Assembly (NCBI GenBank): GCA_020466095.1
Contig: CM035806.1
Location: 131,016,422-131,080,421 of the forward strand
Source of the DNA: Chlorops oryzae
Lineage: Eukaryota > Arthropoda > Insecta > Diptera > Chloropidae
DNA: 64,000 nucleotides
Reading direction: 5' to 3'
Part shown: one piece after another, positions 23,803 through 35,768 of the stretch
Numbering within the stretch: the stretch's first letter is position 1
Layout of the letters: each line of letters starts with the position of its first letter
Program-made: the position numbers and the translations under genes
Notes under the pieces: generated by a model
The model's input: only the letters and a program-made list of their open reading frames with translations
Database searches by the model: none
What the model was told of the DNA's origin: nothing

Positions 23803-25094
23803 ACAGGTTGGCTGATAAGTCCCCGGTCTGACACATAGATGGCGTCGCTAGTATTAAATGCATATTATTTTTATATAGTGGCAACCTTCAAATGATTCGT
23901 GTCAAAATTTGACGTATGTAAGTCAATTAGTTTGTGAGATAGAGCGTCTTTTGTGAAGCAACTTTTGTTATTGTGAAAAAAATGGAAAAAAAGGAATTTC
24001 GTGTTTTGATAAAATACTGTTTTCTGAAGGGAAAAAATACAGTGGAAGCAAAAACTTGGCTTGATAATGAGTTTCCGGACTCTGCCCCAGGAAAATCAAC
24101 AATAATTGATTGGTATGCAAAATTCAAGCGTGGTGAAATGAGCACGGAGGACGGTGAACGCAGTGGACGCCCGAAAGAGGTGGTTACCGACGAAAACATC
24201 AAAAAAATTTACAAAATGATTTTGAATGACCGTAAAATGAAGTTGATCGAGATAGCAGAGGCCTTAAAGATATCAAAGGAACGTGTTGGTCATATCATTC
24301 ATCAATATTTGGATATGAAAAAGCTCTGTGCAAAATGGGTGCCGCGCGAGTTCACATTTGACCAAAACCAACAACGTGTTGATGATTCTGAGCGGTGTTT
24401 GCAGCTGTTAACTCGCAATACACCCGAGTTTTTGCGTCGATATGTGACAATGGATGAAACATGGCTATCACTACACTCCTGAGTCCAATCGACAGTCGGC
24501 TGAGTGGACAGCGATCGGTGAACCGTCTCCGAAGCGTGGAAAGACTCAAAAGTCCGCTGGCAAAGTAATGGCCTCTGTTTTTTGGGATGGGCATGGAATA
24601 ATTTTTATCGATTATCTTGAGAAGGGAAAAACCATCAACAGTGACTATTATATGTCGTTATTGGAGCGTTTGAAGGTCGAAATCGCGGCAAAACGGCCCC
24701 ATATGAAGAAAAAAAAAAGTGTTGTTCCACCAAGACAACGCACCGTGCCACAAGTCATTGAGAACGATGGCAAAAATTCATGAATTAGGCTTCGAATTGC
24801 TTCCCCACCCACCGTATTCTCCAGATCTGGGCCCCAGCGACTTTTTCTTGTTCTCAGACCTCAAAAGGATGCTCGCAGGGAAAAAATTTGGCTGCAATGA
24901 AGAGGTGATCGTCGAAACTGAGGCCTATTTTGAGGCAAAACCGAAGGAGTACTACCAAAATGGTATCAAAAAATTGGAAGGTCGTTATAATCGTTGTATC
25001 GCTCTTGAAGGGAACTATGTTGAATAATAAAAACGAATTTTGACAAAAAAATGTGTTTTTCTTTGTTAGACCGGGGACTTATCAGCCAACCTGT
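23803..25094 (+). mobile_element. Himar1-like mariner, copy 1 (irritans subfamily)
   Basis: This is a 1,292-bp element between TA dinucleotides (23801..23802 and 25095..25096), with perfect 27-bp inverted ends (23803..23829 and 25068..25094) starting ACAGGTTGGCTGATAAGTCC. These ends and the length match Himar1-type mariners. It carries one transposase gene, broken by two small indels. Confidence 0.95.
23982..25027 (+). pseudogene. Himar1-like mariner transposase, frameshifted
   Basis: The ATG at 23982 opens a 348-codon-class transposase. The N-terminal helix-turn-helix DNA-binding half is intact (AKTWLDNEFPDSAPGKST; KLIEIAEALKISKERVGH). The catalytic DD34D residues are present: D in TMDETW, D in HQDNAPCH, D in SPDLGPSDFF (Ala to Gly two residues before the last Asp). 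Compared with copy 2, two bases are missing near 24466 (after ATGGCT) and one A is added in the A run at 24709..24718, so the gene is split over three frames. The family cuts and pastes DNA at TA sites. The sequence is so close to its Himar1 relatives that the insertion is fairly young. Confidence 0.95.
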
Positions 25095-25096
25095 TA

Positions 25097-26516
25097 ATAA
25101 TGAGGCATTTATTCGCTTCATTGCGGAAAGATTTTTATGTTTTATATGTCGAATTCTAAATATCTTAATTGCATGCTTTTTCATTGATCTAGGGCAACTA
25201 CTTATGTATATTTTTGTCGAAGATTTGCTTGGAGTCGCGACACTGTGCGTCGTTCACTCCTACAATTCGGATCGGCCTCATCGAGACCTCATCTATTTAT
25301 TTATGTGAGTTTTTGGCTTCGTTGCCTTGGCATGCACAGTAGCTTTTGATTCCGCTGCTTGATTTGCATTGTTTTGATCGGTTTAACGCCATTTCGGTCA
25401 TAAAATTCAATTCGCTCTGATTGCATTCGATGAGCAGAGGGCACGTTCCTCGTCCCCTCTGTTATCACTGTCGCCCTCACTTCACCTCACCCTCTGCCGC
25501 TACAGAGTTCCACCGTTCCATCGTTTCATCCAACCATCAGGTAGACCAACTGCCTAACTGACTGACTACGATGACTAGGTACTTACGAGTGTATGGGTTG
25601 CCGATGTGCTGTGTGTGCGGGGCTATGTGTGTGGACATTCGTGTTGAATCTGGTCGGATGGTTCATGTACGTTGTGTTGACGTTACTGATGAACTTGCTG
25701 AAGTTGATCGGATATGTTGCTGATGCTTAACAGATTTATGCTTCGTTACACTTTTAGTTCAATTCAATCCAACCCATTTCGTACGTCGCTCTTTTAACCC
25801 ATCTCGGCGCAGCGCGCTATTTCAGCGAATCAATCGCTGAGAACTTTGAATGTATGGGAAATCGCTTGATTAAATTGTTTCTGTGTTTAGTACTTGAAAC
25901 AGTGCACTGTGAAACAGTTCAGAAGAAAATGGAAAATGGGTTCTCGATTCTGCATAGACGAAAAAAGAAAACCAAGCAGCACATGCAAGGGCAACTCTTT
26001 TTTCCGAGTGGAAGACATCCAAAGCATCCACTCATCCACTCATCCACTATGTTGTAAGAATTGGCTATGAAAGCTAACTTGTTTGATATTTCAGAAACCT
26101 AGCTGCAGTATTCCAATTAACAACCACGCAACTATCGTTTTCCAACGATTCGTATATGCATTTCGGAAGCACGAGCTAGTGCACATTTGTTTACATTGTG
26201 TCCCTTTACATCCCATCAGAACTGACGGGCCGCCACGGTATTCATATGGACGTATCCAACACATCTTATATCAAAATTGTAACTGTTTTTTGTAGAAACG
26301 GCTTTGAAAAAATTTTTTTTGGGACTTACAACTTTCCCCGTGATTGGCGCTAGTTATAACAGGCTTGGGGCAAATTGTAGCATTAGGAACTGAAAATCAG
26401 TTTTATATTACGTAGAGATTTTTTTGGCACAGAGAGGAACTTTAGGCCTACAGCCATTTACAGGTAATAAAAATATCTCAATTCCGTAAGTAAACAATCT
26501 ATTTATTAACATAGGT
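25097..26516. other. Non-coding sequence
   Basis: No gene recognised. A slightly more GC-rich part (25420..25640) has short pyrimidine-rich stretches. A run of CATCCACT repeats lies at 26023..26048. Confidence 0.45.
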
Positions 26517-26524
26517 ATACCTAC

Positions 26525-27351
26525 TAGAGATGGGCACGGGCCGGGCCGGGCCTGGGGCCCGCCGGGCCTAGGTCAAAAAATACGGGCTTCGGGCCAAAAA
26601 ATCAAAAACGGGCTTTTTCCGTGCGGGCCCGAGCCTTAGGTTGAAATCCCGCAGGCCCGTAGGCCCGAAAAGAGGCCCGCTACATATTAAGCACTGAACA
26701 ATGTTTTTATCGGAAAGGCACTTATTTCATCTGCGGCCTTTTACATATATCGATTATTTGCCGATTTTCGATTTGAGAAGAGAAGCACAAGTGAAGTTAT
26801 ACGGTTGTGTAAAAGCCGACTTACATTTTCGATGATGAGTAAAAGATAAACAATATGCTACAATTAGATGTGTGACCGACCACAAATGTATTAAGATCGC
26901 AACGTCCGTTTTGCACTCAATTTTGGTATTCGCTATTGCTAAAGCAACATATAAACATTCAGCCTGACTGATCAGTCACCCGTGTACTTGTTGATGTACT
27001 CTTGCCTATTCATTTAACATCATTTTAGTTCAGCTACGCGTTTTTCTGTGCTTTTATTTTTCTTCTTGTTTTCCTGTTTCTGTGTGCACACTTTTTCACT
27101 TCCACCAATAAATTTAAAGATTTCCCTACAAAGTATACGTCAAACGTTGATCTGAGTGAAACGATCTGGAAAAATATCGAATTCATTCTGATATTTTGAT
27201 TGAATGATTGATGCATCCATCGGTAATTTTTTTTGATCATTTTTTTCGGGCCGGGCCGGGTCGGGTATCAGGCGCGTACGCAGGGGGGCTTTTAGGGGTT
27301 TCAACCCCCCCCCCCCCCCCCCCTCAAAATTGAGGCCCGTGCCCATCTCTA
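26525..27351. mobile_element. Non-autonomous hAT-like element with GGGCC-rich ends
   Basis: It has perfect 18-bp inverted ends TAGAGATGGGCACGGGCC (26525..26542 and 27334..27351) flanked by a perfect 8-bp duplication ATACCTAC (26517..26524, 27352..27359). Both subterminal regions are rich in GGGCCGGGCC motifs (26540..26690, 27247..27270). The right side also holds a 19-C run at 27305..27323. The middle is AT-rich and non-coding. Ends starting TAGAG with 8-bp duplications fit hAT. Length 827 bp. Confidence 0.85.
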
Positions 27352-27394
27352 ATACCTACTATGGCATACATAAGTGCTCATCGGAATCATAACA

Positions 27395-28412
27395 CAAGTT
27401 TACAAATAAAGGCCAACTTTTGGACCAGAAAAACTGGATAGCGACCCCATAGGAATTTTTCGACAAGCGACAACTACATAAAAATAGTTGGAGGACTCTT
27501 GAAAAATTATCGAAAAATGGGAGTTCGGATGTCACTAAAAATACATTTTCTCCACTCACATTTGGATTTCTTCCCCGCAAACTTGGGCAAAACTAGCGAC
27601 GAACAAGGAGAGCGCATTCACCAGGACCTACAGAGGATTGAAAAAAATTATAAGGGCTTTTGGGATGAAGGAATGTTGAGTGACTATTGCTGGTCCCTTA
27701 TACGCGAAACAGATAGTAAACAATACAAAAGGCTCAGTTCAAATTCTGTTCATTTTTAAAGTTTAAATTGGTTTTAGCTTTAAAGATAGGTTTAAAATAG
27801 AATTTAAGTTTTATGTTTTTTAAGCCAGTTTTACCAACATACACAATTCGAACTGAAATATACATATGAACGAGCGAAGAATATACCAAAAATAAAAATT
27901 CGTTTTTGTCATTTTCAGCGAAAATCCTCATAAAATTAGAACGACGCAACGGATTTTTTTTGTTTTGGGCTCAAAACTTTTTCAATTGATTGTTCTTTCA
28001 TTCAAAGTATTAAGACCTGGAATACCAGCCTTGGTTCGGAAATTATAACCATTTGAATTTCAAGTTTTTAAACAAAATCGCTAAAAATTGGAAATCAGCA
28101 TCGCGTTTTTTGCCCTATAGCTTCCAAGTTACTGAATCAATTCCAAATTTGTGTATAAAGGATATGTTGCGTTGTCATTCCTCTTTCATATGAGTACCAA
28201 AAACTTTGAAATCGGTTAAGGCATATAGGGTCTACGACCTCATTATTGACATAGACTATAGGTAAAAATGTCAAAAACCGTTATTTAACGATTTCTCAAA
28301 AACTTGACGTGATAGAGAAAAACGGGTACCAGATTCGGAATCAGCACGAAAAATTCCTATAGTGTCGCAATCCAGTTTTTCTGGTCCAAAACCTTGTATA
28401 CCTGTGTAATTT
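27395..28412. repeat. Inverted-repeat element of unknown class
   Basis: The left arm at 27395..27468 contains TTTTGGACCAGAAAAACTGG and continues 'gcgac...taggaatttttcg'. The reverse complement of 28346..28412 has the same blocks in the same order. The interior is non-coding. The outer ends and any target duplication could not be fixed. Confidence 0.5.
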
Positions 28413-29544
28413 GAATTTTCATAAGGCTCCCCACAAGCTGAACAAAACCATGCCTTTAAAACAGAGATTGTCAGGCCCATTAAACGTCCATAAGCGACAT
28501 TCAAAAGCGGTTTTATAGCTTTCACATCGACAGCGTGTACATGTGCGTTCCAAAGCTGTTTTTTTTTAAATTCGAGGGAATGCGAGAGAGCAGCGCAACT
28601 ACAAAATGAAATTTTAAGGATGCAATCAGATTTGACAGTTCCAATTCACATAGGAATTAATTTTTGGAAAAATATTGACGAAGGTATGGTCAAACAAAGG
28701 AAGCTATGCACAAATTGCTGTCAATGTTTGGCACTACTTACTTATGTTATGTGAAACTTCCTTCTCCTTCCTCAAACTAATTCAAACACGTCATAGAAAT
28801 AAACTGACAAACACCTTCAGGATTTGCTTCGCATCAAATGCTGCCAGAATGATATAGATCTGAATTGCTTTGTTGAACATACTCTTTTTTCGCAGCATTA
28901 AATGACTTCATACATTTTCTTTTTTTTTTAATTTCCTTTCATTACTTTTCTTATAACTATATATTTTTTCAGTCAGAAGAATTTGCACAAAATGTCATTG
29001 AAATTTGGTTTTTCCATTTGACGTTAAAGATTTTTTTCTTCACTGTAAGATTTTAAAATCTTTCAACACATAGACACTTATGCGTATGTATCGTACCCTG
29101 ACAACCTCTGCTTTAAAACATTCCTTGTTGCTTTTTCTTTCCTTTGCCTTTCGACTATATTTATCTTACCTCTTCCCTTTAAATACGTCCGGCGCTATTT
29201 CATAGAACTTATATATGTACCTATAAATAAGGAGAAGCTTTTAAAAAGGTACAACTTGTCCAGTAAAGTGTTTCAAAATACATATATGTACCACGGCGAG
29301 GTTTTATGTAATAACTTCTAATAAGAAAAGTCGCTTAATTGGTGTCAAATTAAAAAAAAATCCACGCTAAACAAATTGGTATAAAGAAAAAGAAATTTCC
29401 ATTATATGGCTTTATAGAAACACTGTGCACAACACCGTTTCCCTCGCTGTCCGGTGGATTATAGATTGCAATTATATGATAGAAGGTAAGGTTGAAGTTC
29501 AAAAAATGCTTGCTACTACTTTCCTTTGTTGCAGCTAACCCTCC
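28413..29544. other. Non-coding sequence
   Basis: AT-rich; nothing recognised. Confidence 0.5.
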
Positions 29545-29800
29545 GCTCCCTTAAAATGATCCGATCGGGTCCATTCTCGAACTTGATCTTACTCATGTCC
29601 CCAGCAATTCGTTTACCGAATTCCATCCACATACATATCTCAACTCTTTCGATAAGAAAACTGTCTACAGACAATCAGACAGATGGACATGCCCAAATTG
29701 AATTCCCCGGTGGCGCTGATCATTTCTAGATATCTTGTATGGTCTCTCTCGACTGGTTCTGGGTGTTACGGACAAACTCAATATAACCTCAACACAGAGT
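29545..29800 (+). repeat. Helentron/DINE-like repeat, family 2, fragment
   Basis: 'atgatccgatcgggtccatt', 'ctcgaacttgatcttactca', 'actctttcgataagaaaact', an acagac stretch and 'ctcaacacagagtgt' follow the order of the 3' half of family 2. Confidence 0.6.
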
Positions 29801-30664
29801 GTCAGATTTTAGGAGTATTTATTATGATTCGTATAAGAGACCCAAGATCGAAAGGTACCCTTAAAAAGGATTCGATCATGAGAAGTCAGTCGAACCTGTT
29901 CGAACACATGGAGAGCAAATTATCAAAATAAAATTTCATTGGGCTCATTTGCACAGCTTAACTCAATGGCAGCTTGCGAGTGCAAAAATTCGGATTAACG
30001 AACTACATAGTTTATTTTATTTTCATTTTTATTTTCTCTTCTTTTTTGCATATGTAAATATGTATGTACAATATATAAGTGTAATACTTCTTTAAGCTTA
30101 AATAACGCGCATCAAGTTCGGGTTAAACATGATTTCTTACATTTACACCAACAAAGCCACGAAAAATCGTGAGCCAAGCAAATTGGCTTTCGAATTTCAC
30201 GAAATCAATTTAAAAAAAAAAAAAAAGAAAGAATTATGAAATATGCGTAAAAATCTAAAAGTCAAGTACGAAAACTCATTAAGCCAGTCAAATAGATAGA
30301 AAGAAGAAGCTTGAAACAGAATAAGGATAGGAATACGATTGAAGAATAACCCAAAACAATGATCTCTATATAGTAATGCCTTGTCTTCAGGACATTCCGA
30401 TCATTTGCAGTTGCTCAAAATTACGTTTGAGTCAACGCACACACGCACAAGCCTAGGTACAGCTCTGCAAGGCTATCAAATTTCTTGCAACAGTCGAACT
30501 GGCTGAAACGGGTCGTTGAGCCAGCCGGTCCGATCTTGTTTTTCGGTCAGTAGCACTCGTCAAACGTGCAGCCATGAACGCCATTGAACGCCATTGAAGG
30601 CGTTTCAGGTTTTTCTTAATCTTATATTATTTTTTATTTCTTTTCATTTATTATCATTAATTTT
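29801..30664. other. Non-coding sequence
   Basis: AT-rich with an A run near 30210. A short exact repeat 'gaacgccattgaa' lies at 30574..30600. No gene seen. Confidence 0.5.
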
Positions 30665-30760
30665 TATACCCGACACACTCTATGTCGAGGGTAAATTGCA
30701 TTTGTGTGGCTGTGTGCAATACCCATCCATGCATGATTTTTGGCCTTAAGCACATTCATT
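30665..30760 (-). repeat. Helentron/DINE-like family 2, 3' end fragment
   Basis: 'tatacccgacacactctatg' is the reverse complement of the terminal hairpin seen at 56530..56557 (accctcgacacagagtgtgt). Confidence 0.55.
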
Positions 30761-31804
30761 CAATATAGTCATTTGACCTAACTTTCATACAAGGTACAAT
30801 GTTTAATTTTTATGAAAGTGTCCTTTATTCAATAAATTCATAAATTTAGCATCGGTTATGCATATTGTTCAAGAATTTCCGCTTCATTTGATTTCCATAC
30901 ATAAGAATATGTTGGCGAAATCGGCTTTCAACAATTTGCATATCCACGGCACCTTAGAGGTAAACAAATGGCGCTTTCGCCATTTTTATTTAGGTGCTTG
31001 GTGCCTTTATCCATTAATTCAAAATTATTACGAATTTAAAATATATAACAATAGACGAAACCGAAATAATCGAATATATACGAGGGCACGGATTCACAAA
31101 CTTAATTTTTCTCAGAAAGCTGTCGATGAACAAACAAAATTTAAGTGAGATCGCCTTTCTACAGTAAATTTTCATTCAGTTCATAACACAATGAACCGAG
31201 TACTTATAATTACTGTAACGAAAAACTGCCATGAAAGCAAAACTGTTCAATTAGAAATTCGTGGCACTCCTTTTAAAAATATATATTATTTCTGTGCAAA
31301 TGAAATAGTATACTCTTTTCCCGAAAAACGCAATTTATTTGAGCATTTCAAAATCATGGTTATGGAATACTAAGTGCGCCACCCCATCTGAGTTATGATA
31401 TCACTGAATATTTCGTATCAGCTGTTCTGTGGTGGAATTGAAACATTTTTAGAATCGGTCATATTCGCGCTTGAGTACCTACTCTGCTCTAGCGTTCCTC
31501 AATAATATGAGCAAAATTTTATCTAATTATTTTTAATTGTATAAAAATAACATATTTTGCTGTAAAATATAATGAGTTCTTATGAAAAAACTTTTGATTA
31601 ACACTTATATATGTTATATCTGATTTTTAACAAAAATTTTAGTTCATGTTACAAGATTATAAATTATTTGTTCGACCGGAACCGGAATTTTCAGGAGCCG
31701 TGCTACGTTTTTGATTTTTCCATAAGAATGCATGCACAGGGGGCCTACTTCAATTCAACACACACGTTTTTTTGCCAAGTGCCATCTAATTTACTATATG
31801 ATAG
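30761..31804. other. Non-coding sequence
   Basis: The 96-residue frame at 30858..31148 and the 60-residue frame at 31191..31373 show no family resemblance. No element ends found. Confidence 0.4.
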
Positions 31805-31947
31805 AAATGATCAGCGAGGTTGAATTTAGCCATCTCCGTCCGTCGGCTTGTCTGTTCTTCTGTCTGTATACAGTTTGCTTATCGAAGGAGACTCAATATA
31901 CCCTCGGCACAGAGTGTGTCGCGTATAAATACCCCAGTAGGCAATTC
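31805..31947 (+). repeat. Helentron/DINE-like family 2, 3' end fragment
   Basis: 'ctgtatacagtttgcttatc', 'gaaggagactcaatataccc' and 'tcggcacagagtgtgtcg' follow the 3' end of family 2. Confidence 0.55.
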
Positions 31948-32009
31948 GTTCTTGCATAAATTTGTTCTTATATGAATTCATTGATGGCATAAGTGAAAAA
32001 TGTAAGGTC

Positions 32010-32333
32010 CAAAAAATTAGTTCGCAAGTTAGAAGCATTTTACTGAAAACACATTCCATTCATTTGTGGGCGTGGCAGTAAGCGGATGTCTTCCATTTCT
32101 TCCTTAGGATCATACTCGGATGCCGATATACCTGTGTGCCAAATTTCGACTTCAACCGTTCCGGAGGAGATCCAACCACAGACGGACGGACGGACATGTC
32201 TAAATCGATTAAGTTTTTGATCCTGATCAAAAATATATATATATATATATATGTCTATATCTACGGAGCTTAGTTCTGGCTGTTACAAGATTCGCACAAA
32301 ACTAATATACCCTGCTTACGCTGGGTATAAAAA
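32010..32333 (+). repeat. Helentron/DINE-like family 1, 3' half
   Basis: It shares 'ttcgcaagtt', 'tttgtgggcgtggcag', 'gacggacatgtctaaatcga', 'tttgatcctgatca' and the end 'ctgcttacgctgggtataaa' with the full copies at 45771..46553 and 40101..40690. A short TA run lies at 32234..32252. Confidence 0.7.
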
Positions 32334-32746
32334 CACAACCAGAATTTTCGAATTTTGAGAGCAGTATTGAAAAGGGTTTTTTATGATTTTCCAAAGAATT
32401 TTAATTTAAGTTTCCATTTTGAACTAAAATTGGTCATTTGAAGTGCGGCAGTTGTCAAGTTAGGATCAGAATTGTGCCCCAGCTCTTACGGAAAATGAAA
32501 TTTAAACAATACTTTTATTCTATATGGTAGAGGCAAAATGAAACTATTTTGTTTTTTAACACTTTATAATAGCGGACCGAAAACTAAATGAAAAATAATA
32601 CCTTACATTTCCTATGACATCGCAATGTTAATTTTCAGCGAAGAATTCCACAATAGCACATAGAAGCTATAGCTGAAAAAGTTGCTGATAAACCTTACAT
32701 CTTCCGACTGGGACGAAATAAAAAATGAAAAATATACATACCTACA
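32334..32746. other. Non-coding spacer
   Basis: AT-rich; nothing recognised. Confidence 0.5.
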
Positions 32747-32804
32747 TAACAGGTTGGCTGATAAGTCCCCGGTCTGACACATAGATGGCGTCGCTAGTAT
32801 TAAA

Positions 32805-33326
32805 CAGGGTTGGCAACCGTAACCGAAACCGTAACCGTAACCGTTTCAAAACCGTTTCTTTTCCGATACCGTAACCGTTACCGTAACCGAAATAAAAAAC
32901 ATATCGGTTTCGGTATTACTTTATAAAAAAAATTTACGGGATACAAATTTTATCAATATTTTTATATGGCAAGTCTTTCGACTCTGCTAGTATGCATGCT
33001 CTTGTCTCGTGTAATGTCCCAGTTATGTTGCCATGAACGCACAAAGAAACCGTCTGGATGCTGAAAGTTTTTCCGCTGTTATGGTAATAAGAAACAACAG
33101 TCTGCTTTGCACAAAAAAAGGATGAAAAGTTCTAAGCTATTTCTTAAAATGCCTTAAATTGCGTTCAGAATAAATGTTAAAGCTTAAAAAGTATTTTTGA
33201 AAAAATGATGCGAAAACAAAATTTTAATATTCAAAAAACCGTTTCATACCGGTATAACCGTAACCGAAACTTAAAATTAACCGTAACCGTTACCGTAACC
33301 GTTATTCGTTTCGGTTGCCAACCCTG
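32805..33326. mobile_element. hAT-like MITE nested in mariner copy 2
   Basis: 15-bp perfect inverted ends CAGGGTTGGCAACCG (32805..32819, 33312..33326) are flanked by the perfect 8-bp duplication GTATTAAA (32797..32804, 33327..33334). The intact target GTATTAAA occurs once at the same place in mariner copy 1, which proves the insertion. Subterminal zones are full of CCGTAACCG/CCGTTACCG motifs (32817..32890, 33240..33305). Length 522 bp, no coding. Confidence 0.95.
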
Positions 33327-33453
33327 GTATTAAATGCATATTATTTTTATATAGTGGCAACCTTCAAATGATTCGTGTCAAAATTTGACGTCTGTAAGTC
33401 AGTTTGTGAGATAGAGCGTCTTTTGTGAAGCAACTTTTGTTATTGTGAAAAAA

Positions 33454-34500
33454 ATTGAAAAAAAGGAATTTCGTGTTTTGATAAAATACTGTTTTCTGAA
33501 GGGAAAAAATACAGTGGAAGCAAAAACTTGGCTTGATAATGAGTTTCCGGACTCTGCCCCACGAAAATTAACATTAATTGATTGGTATGCAAAATTCAAG
33601 CGTGGTGAAATGAGCACGGAGGACGGTGAACGCAGTGGACGCCCGAAAGAGGTGGTTACCGACGAAAACATCAAAAAAATTCACAAAATGATTTTGAATG
33701 ACCGTAAAATGAAGTTGATCGAGATAGCAGAGGCCTTAAAGATATCAAAGGAACGTGTTGGTCATATCATTCATCAATATTTGGATATGAAAAAGCTCTG
33801 TGCAAAATGGGTGCCGCGCGAGTTCACATTTGACCAAAACCAACAACGTGTTGATGATTCTGAGCGGTGTTTGCAGCTGTTAACTCGCAATACACCCGAG
33901 TTTTTGCGTCGATATGTGACAATGGATGAAACATGGCTCTATCACTACACTTCTGAGTCCAATCGACAGTCGGCTGAGTGGACAGCGATCGGTGAACCGT
34001 CTCCGAAGCGTGGAAAGACTCAAAAGTCCGCTGGCAAAGTAATGGCCTCTGTTTTTTGGGATGGCCATGGAATAATTTTTATCGATTATCTTGAGAAGGG
34101 AAAAACCATCAACAGTGACTATTATATGTCATTATTGGAGCCTTTGAAGGTCGAAATCGCGGCAAAACGGCCCCATATGAAGAAGAAAAAAGTGTTGTTC
34201 CACCAAGACAACGCACCGTGCCACAAGTCATTGAGAACGATGGCAAAAATTCATGAATTAGGCTTCGAATTGCTTCCCCACCCACCGTATTCTCCAGATC
34301 TGGCCCCCAGCGACTTTTTCTTGTTCTCAGACCTCAAAAGGATGCTCGCAGGGAAAAAATTTGAGTGCAATTAAGAGGTGATCGCCGAAACTGAGGCCTA
34401 TTTTGAGGCAAAACCGAAGGAGTACTACCAAAATGGTATCAAAAAATTGGAAGGTCGTTATAATCGTTGTATCGCTCTTGAAGGGAACTATGTTGAATAA
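33454..34500 (+). pseudogene. Himar1-like mariner transposase, start lost and premature stop
   Basis: A 348-codon frame without frameshifts, but the start codon position (33454..33456) reads ATT where copy 1 has ATG, and codon 307 (34372..34374) is TAA where copy 1 has GAA. The DNA-binding half and all three catalytic Asp (TMDETW, HQDNAPCH, SPDLAPSDFF; 34 residues between the last two) are present. The lesions differ completely from those of copy 1, so the two copies died independently. Confidence 0.95.
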
Positions 34501-34569
34501 TAAAAACGAATTTTGACAAAAAAATGTGTTTTTCTTTGTTAGACCGGGGACTTATCAGTCAACCTGTTA

Positions 34570-35768
34570 TGTATGTGTGTATATGAGAATTTTTTTGTTA
34601 AATGTACTTTCTTTGACATCTTAATAAATCCATTTTCTCATTTCTCACAATCGTCTCTTATTTAAAGTTATTCGAGGGCATTGCTTTTGCATTCCCTTTG
34701 ATGCGACTATCTTCGCTTATCTCAAAAGCACTGAAAAACAATTTAGATATCCATCAATCTGTAAAAGAGTTGGCAAATGCCAACGGAAAAGGAAAACGAA
34801 TATGAAAAGGAGTTGGTGATGGGGATGGGAATGGGGAAGGAGATGGTAAAAAAGAAAGAGAAAGAAGTCGGGGGAAACCGAAATGTAGCAGAAAATATTT
34901 TGCTTTCGCTTTCAAAAGGTGAAATGAGTGTAAATTTCCAAACCACTTTACCACCTCCACGAACGCTCACATTGACTCACTCACTCATTAACTCAATCGC
35001 AAATACACGGCGCACAGTCACACATGTCTGCATGCATATAGTGGGAATGTGCATTGGCAGGTGCAGTTGCATTATGGCTAGCGATTTGACGCATGAACCT
35101 GTGGCAACCGCAACGCTATGATCCATTCGAATGTCACTTTTCAGAGTGCCGAATGAAAAGTAAGCTTCGCTCATTCGTTCATGCATTCATTCATTCAGAC
35201 AATTTCAGACTTATCTAATCTACCTTTAGATGTGTCGGTCGTTGATGATGCTCACACACTAGTCCGTCGGTCGGTCTATAGAAATTAACAGGTACTTTAT
35301 ATTTATGTGCACATTTACTTCCACTGCTGGCGATGATGACACTTTTTTTCGGTTCAAAAATATGGCTAATCCCCTTCAGTGAAACCTTTTTAAATACTGT
35401 TCTGTCGATTGATTCCTTTTCTGGATGTGATTGTTCAGCTCAGCTTTTAGGGACGTGTGTGAGTATGTGTGTAGTATGGGCGAATATTCAAACATTATGG
35501 CATTCCAAATTACATACTCTATGCGAATGATAGTTGCTTGGGTACTTCTGCTTTGAATTAGGTGAATTAGCCGTCAAAGTCAAAGTCAAAGGGCTCGTGG
35601 ACTTGACAAAACGGCACTGCTTCTCGGAATCGAATCCGTCAAAATACATTGGAATGTTACATCTTATTAATGGCTGTTTAAGCAAACGAATAATGACGTC
35701 ACAGCATTCCATAAAACGGGCTCTGACAATGGCCAAGAGAATGTCGCTAATATCCTAAGGTACCACAT
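34570..35768. other. Non-coding sequence
   Basis: Short purine-rich (34780..34880) and CATTCATT-type (35165..35195) stretches. 'gtcaaagtcaaag' lies near 35573. No gene supported. Confidence 0.45.

Larger units (their letters stand above)
32749..34567 (+). mobile_element. Himar1-like mariner, copy 2, interrupted by a hAT MITE
   Basis: It lies between TA dinucleotides (32747..32748, 34568..34569). The left 27-bp end is identical to copy 1; the right end has one C-to-T change. It is longer than copy 1 because a 522-bp MITE plus an 8-bp duplication sits between the left end and the transposase. A 4-base deletion (near 33402, relative to copy 1) lies in the leader. Confidence 0.95.

Noticed and set aside
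32805..33326. CCGTAACCG arrays considered as telomere-like repeats
   Set aside because: They are confined to a MITE with clear inverted ends and an 8-bp duplication.
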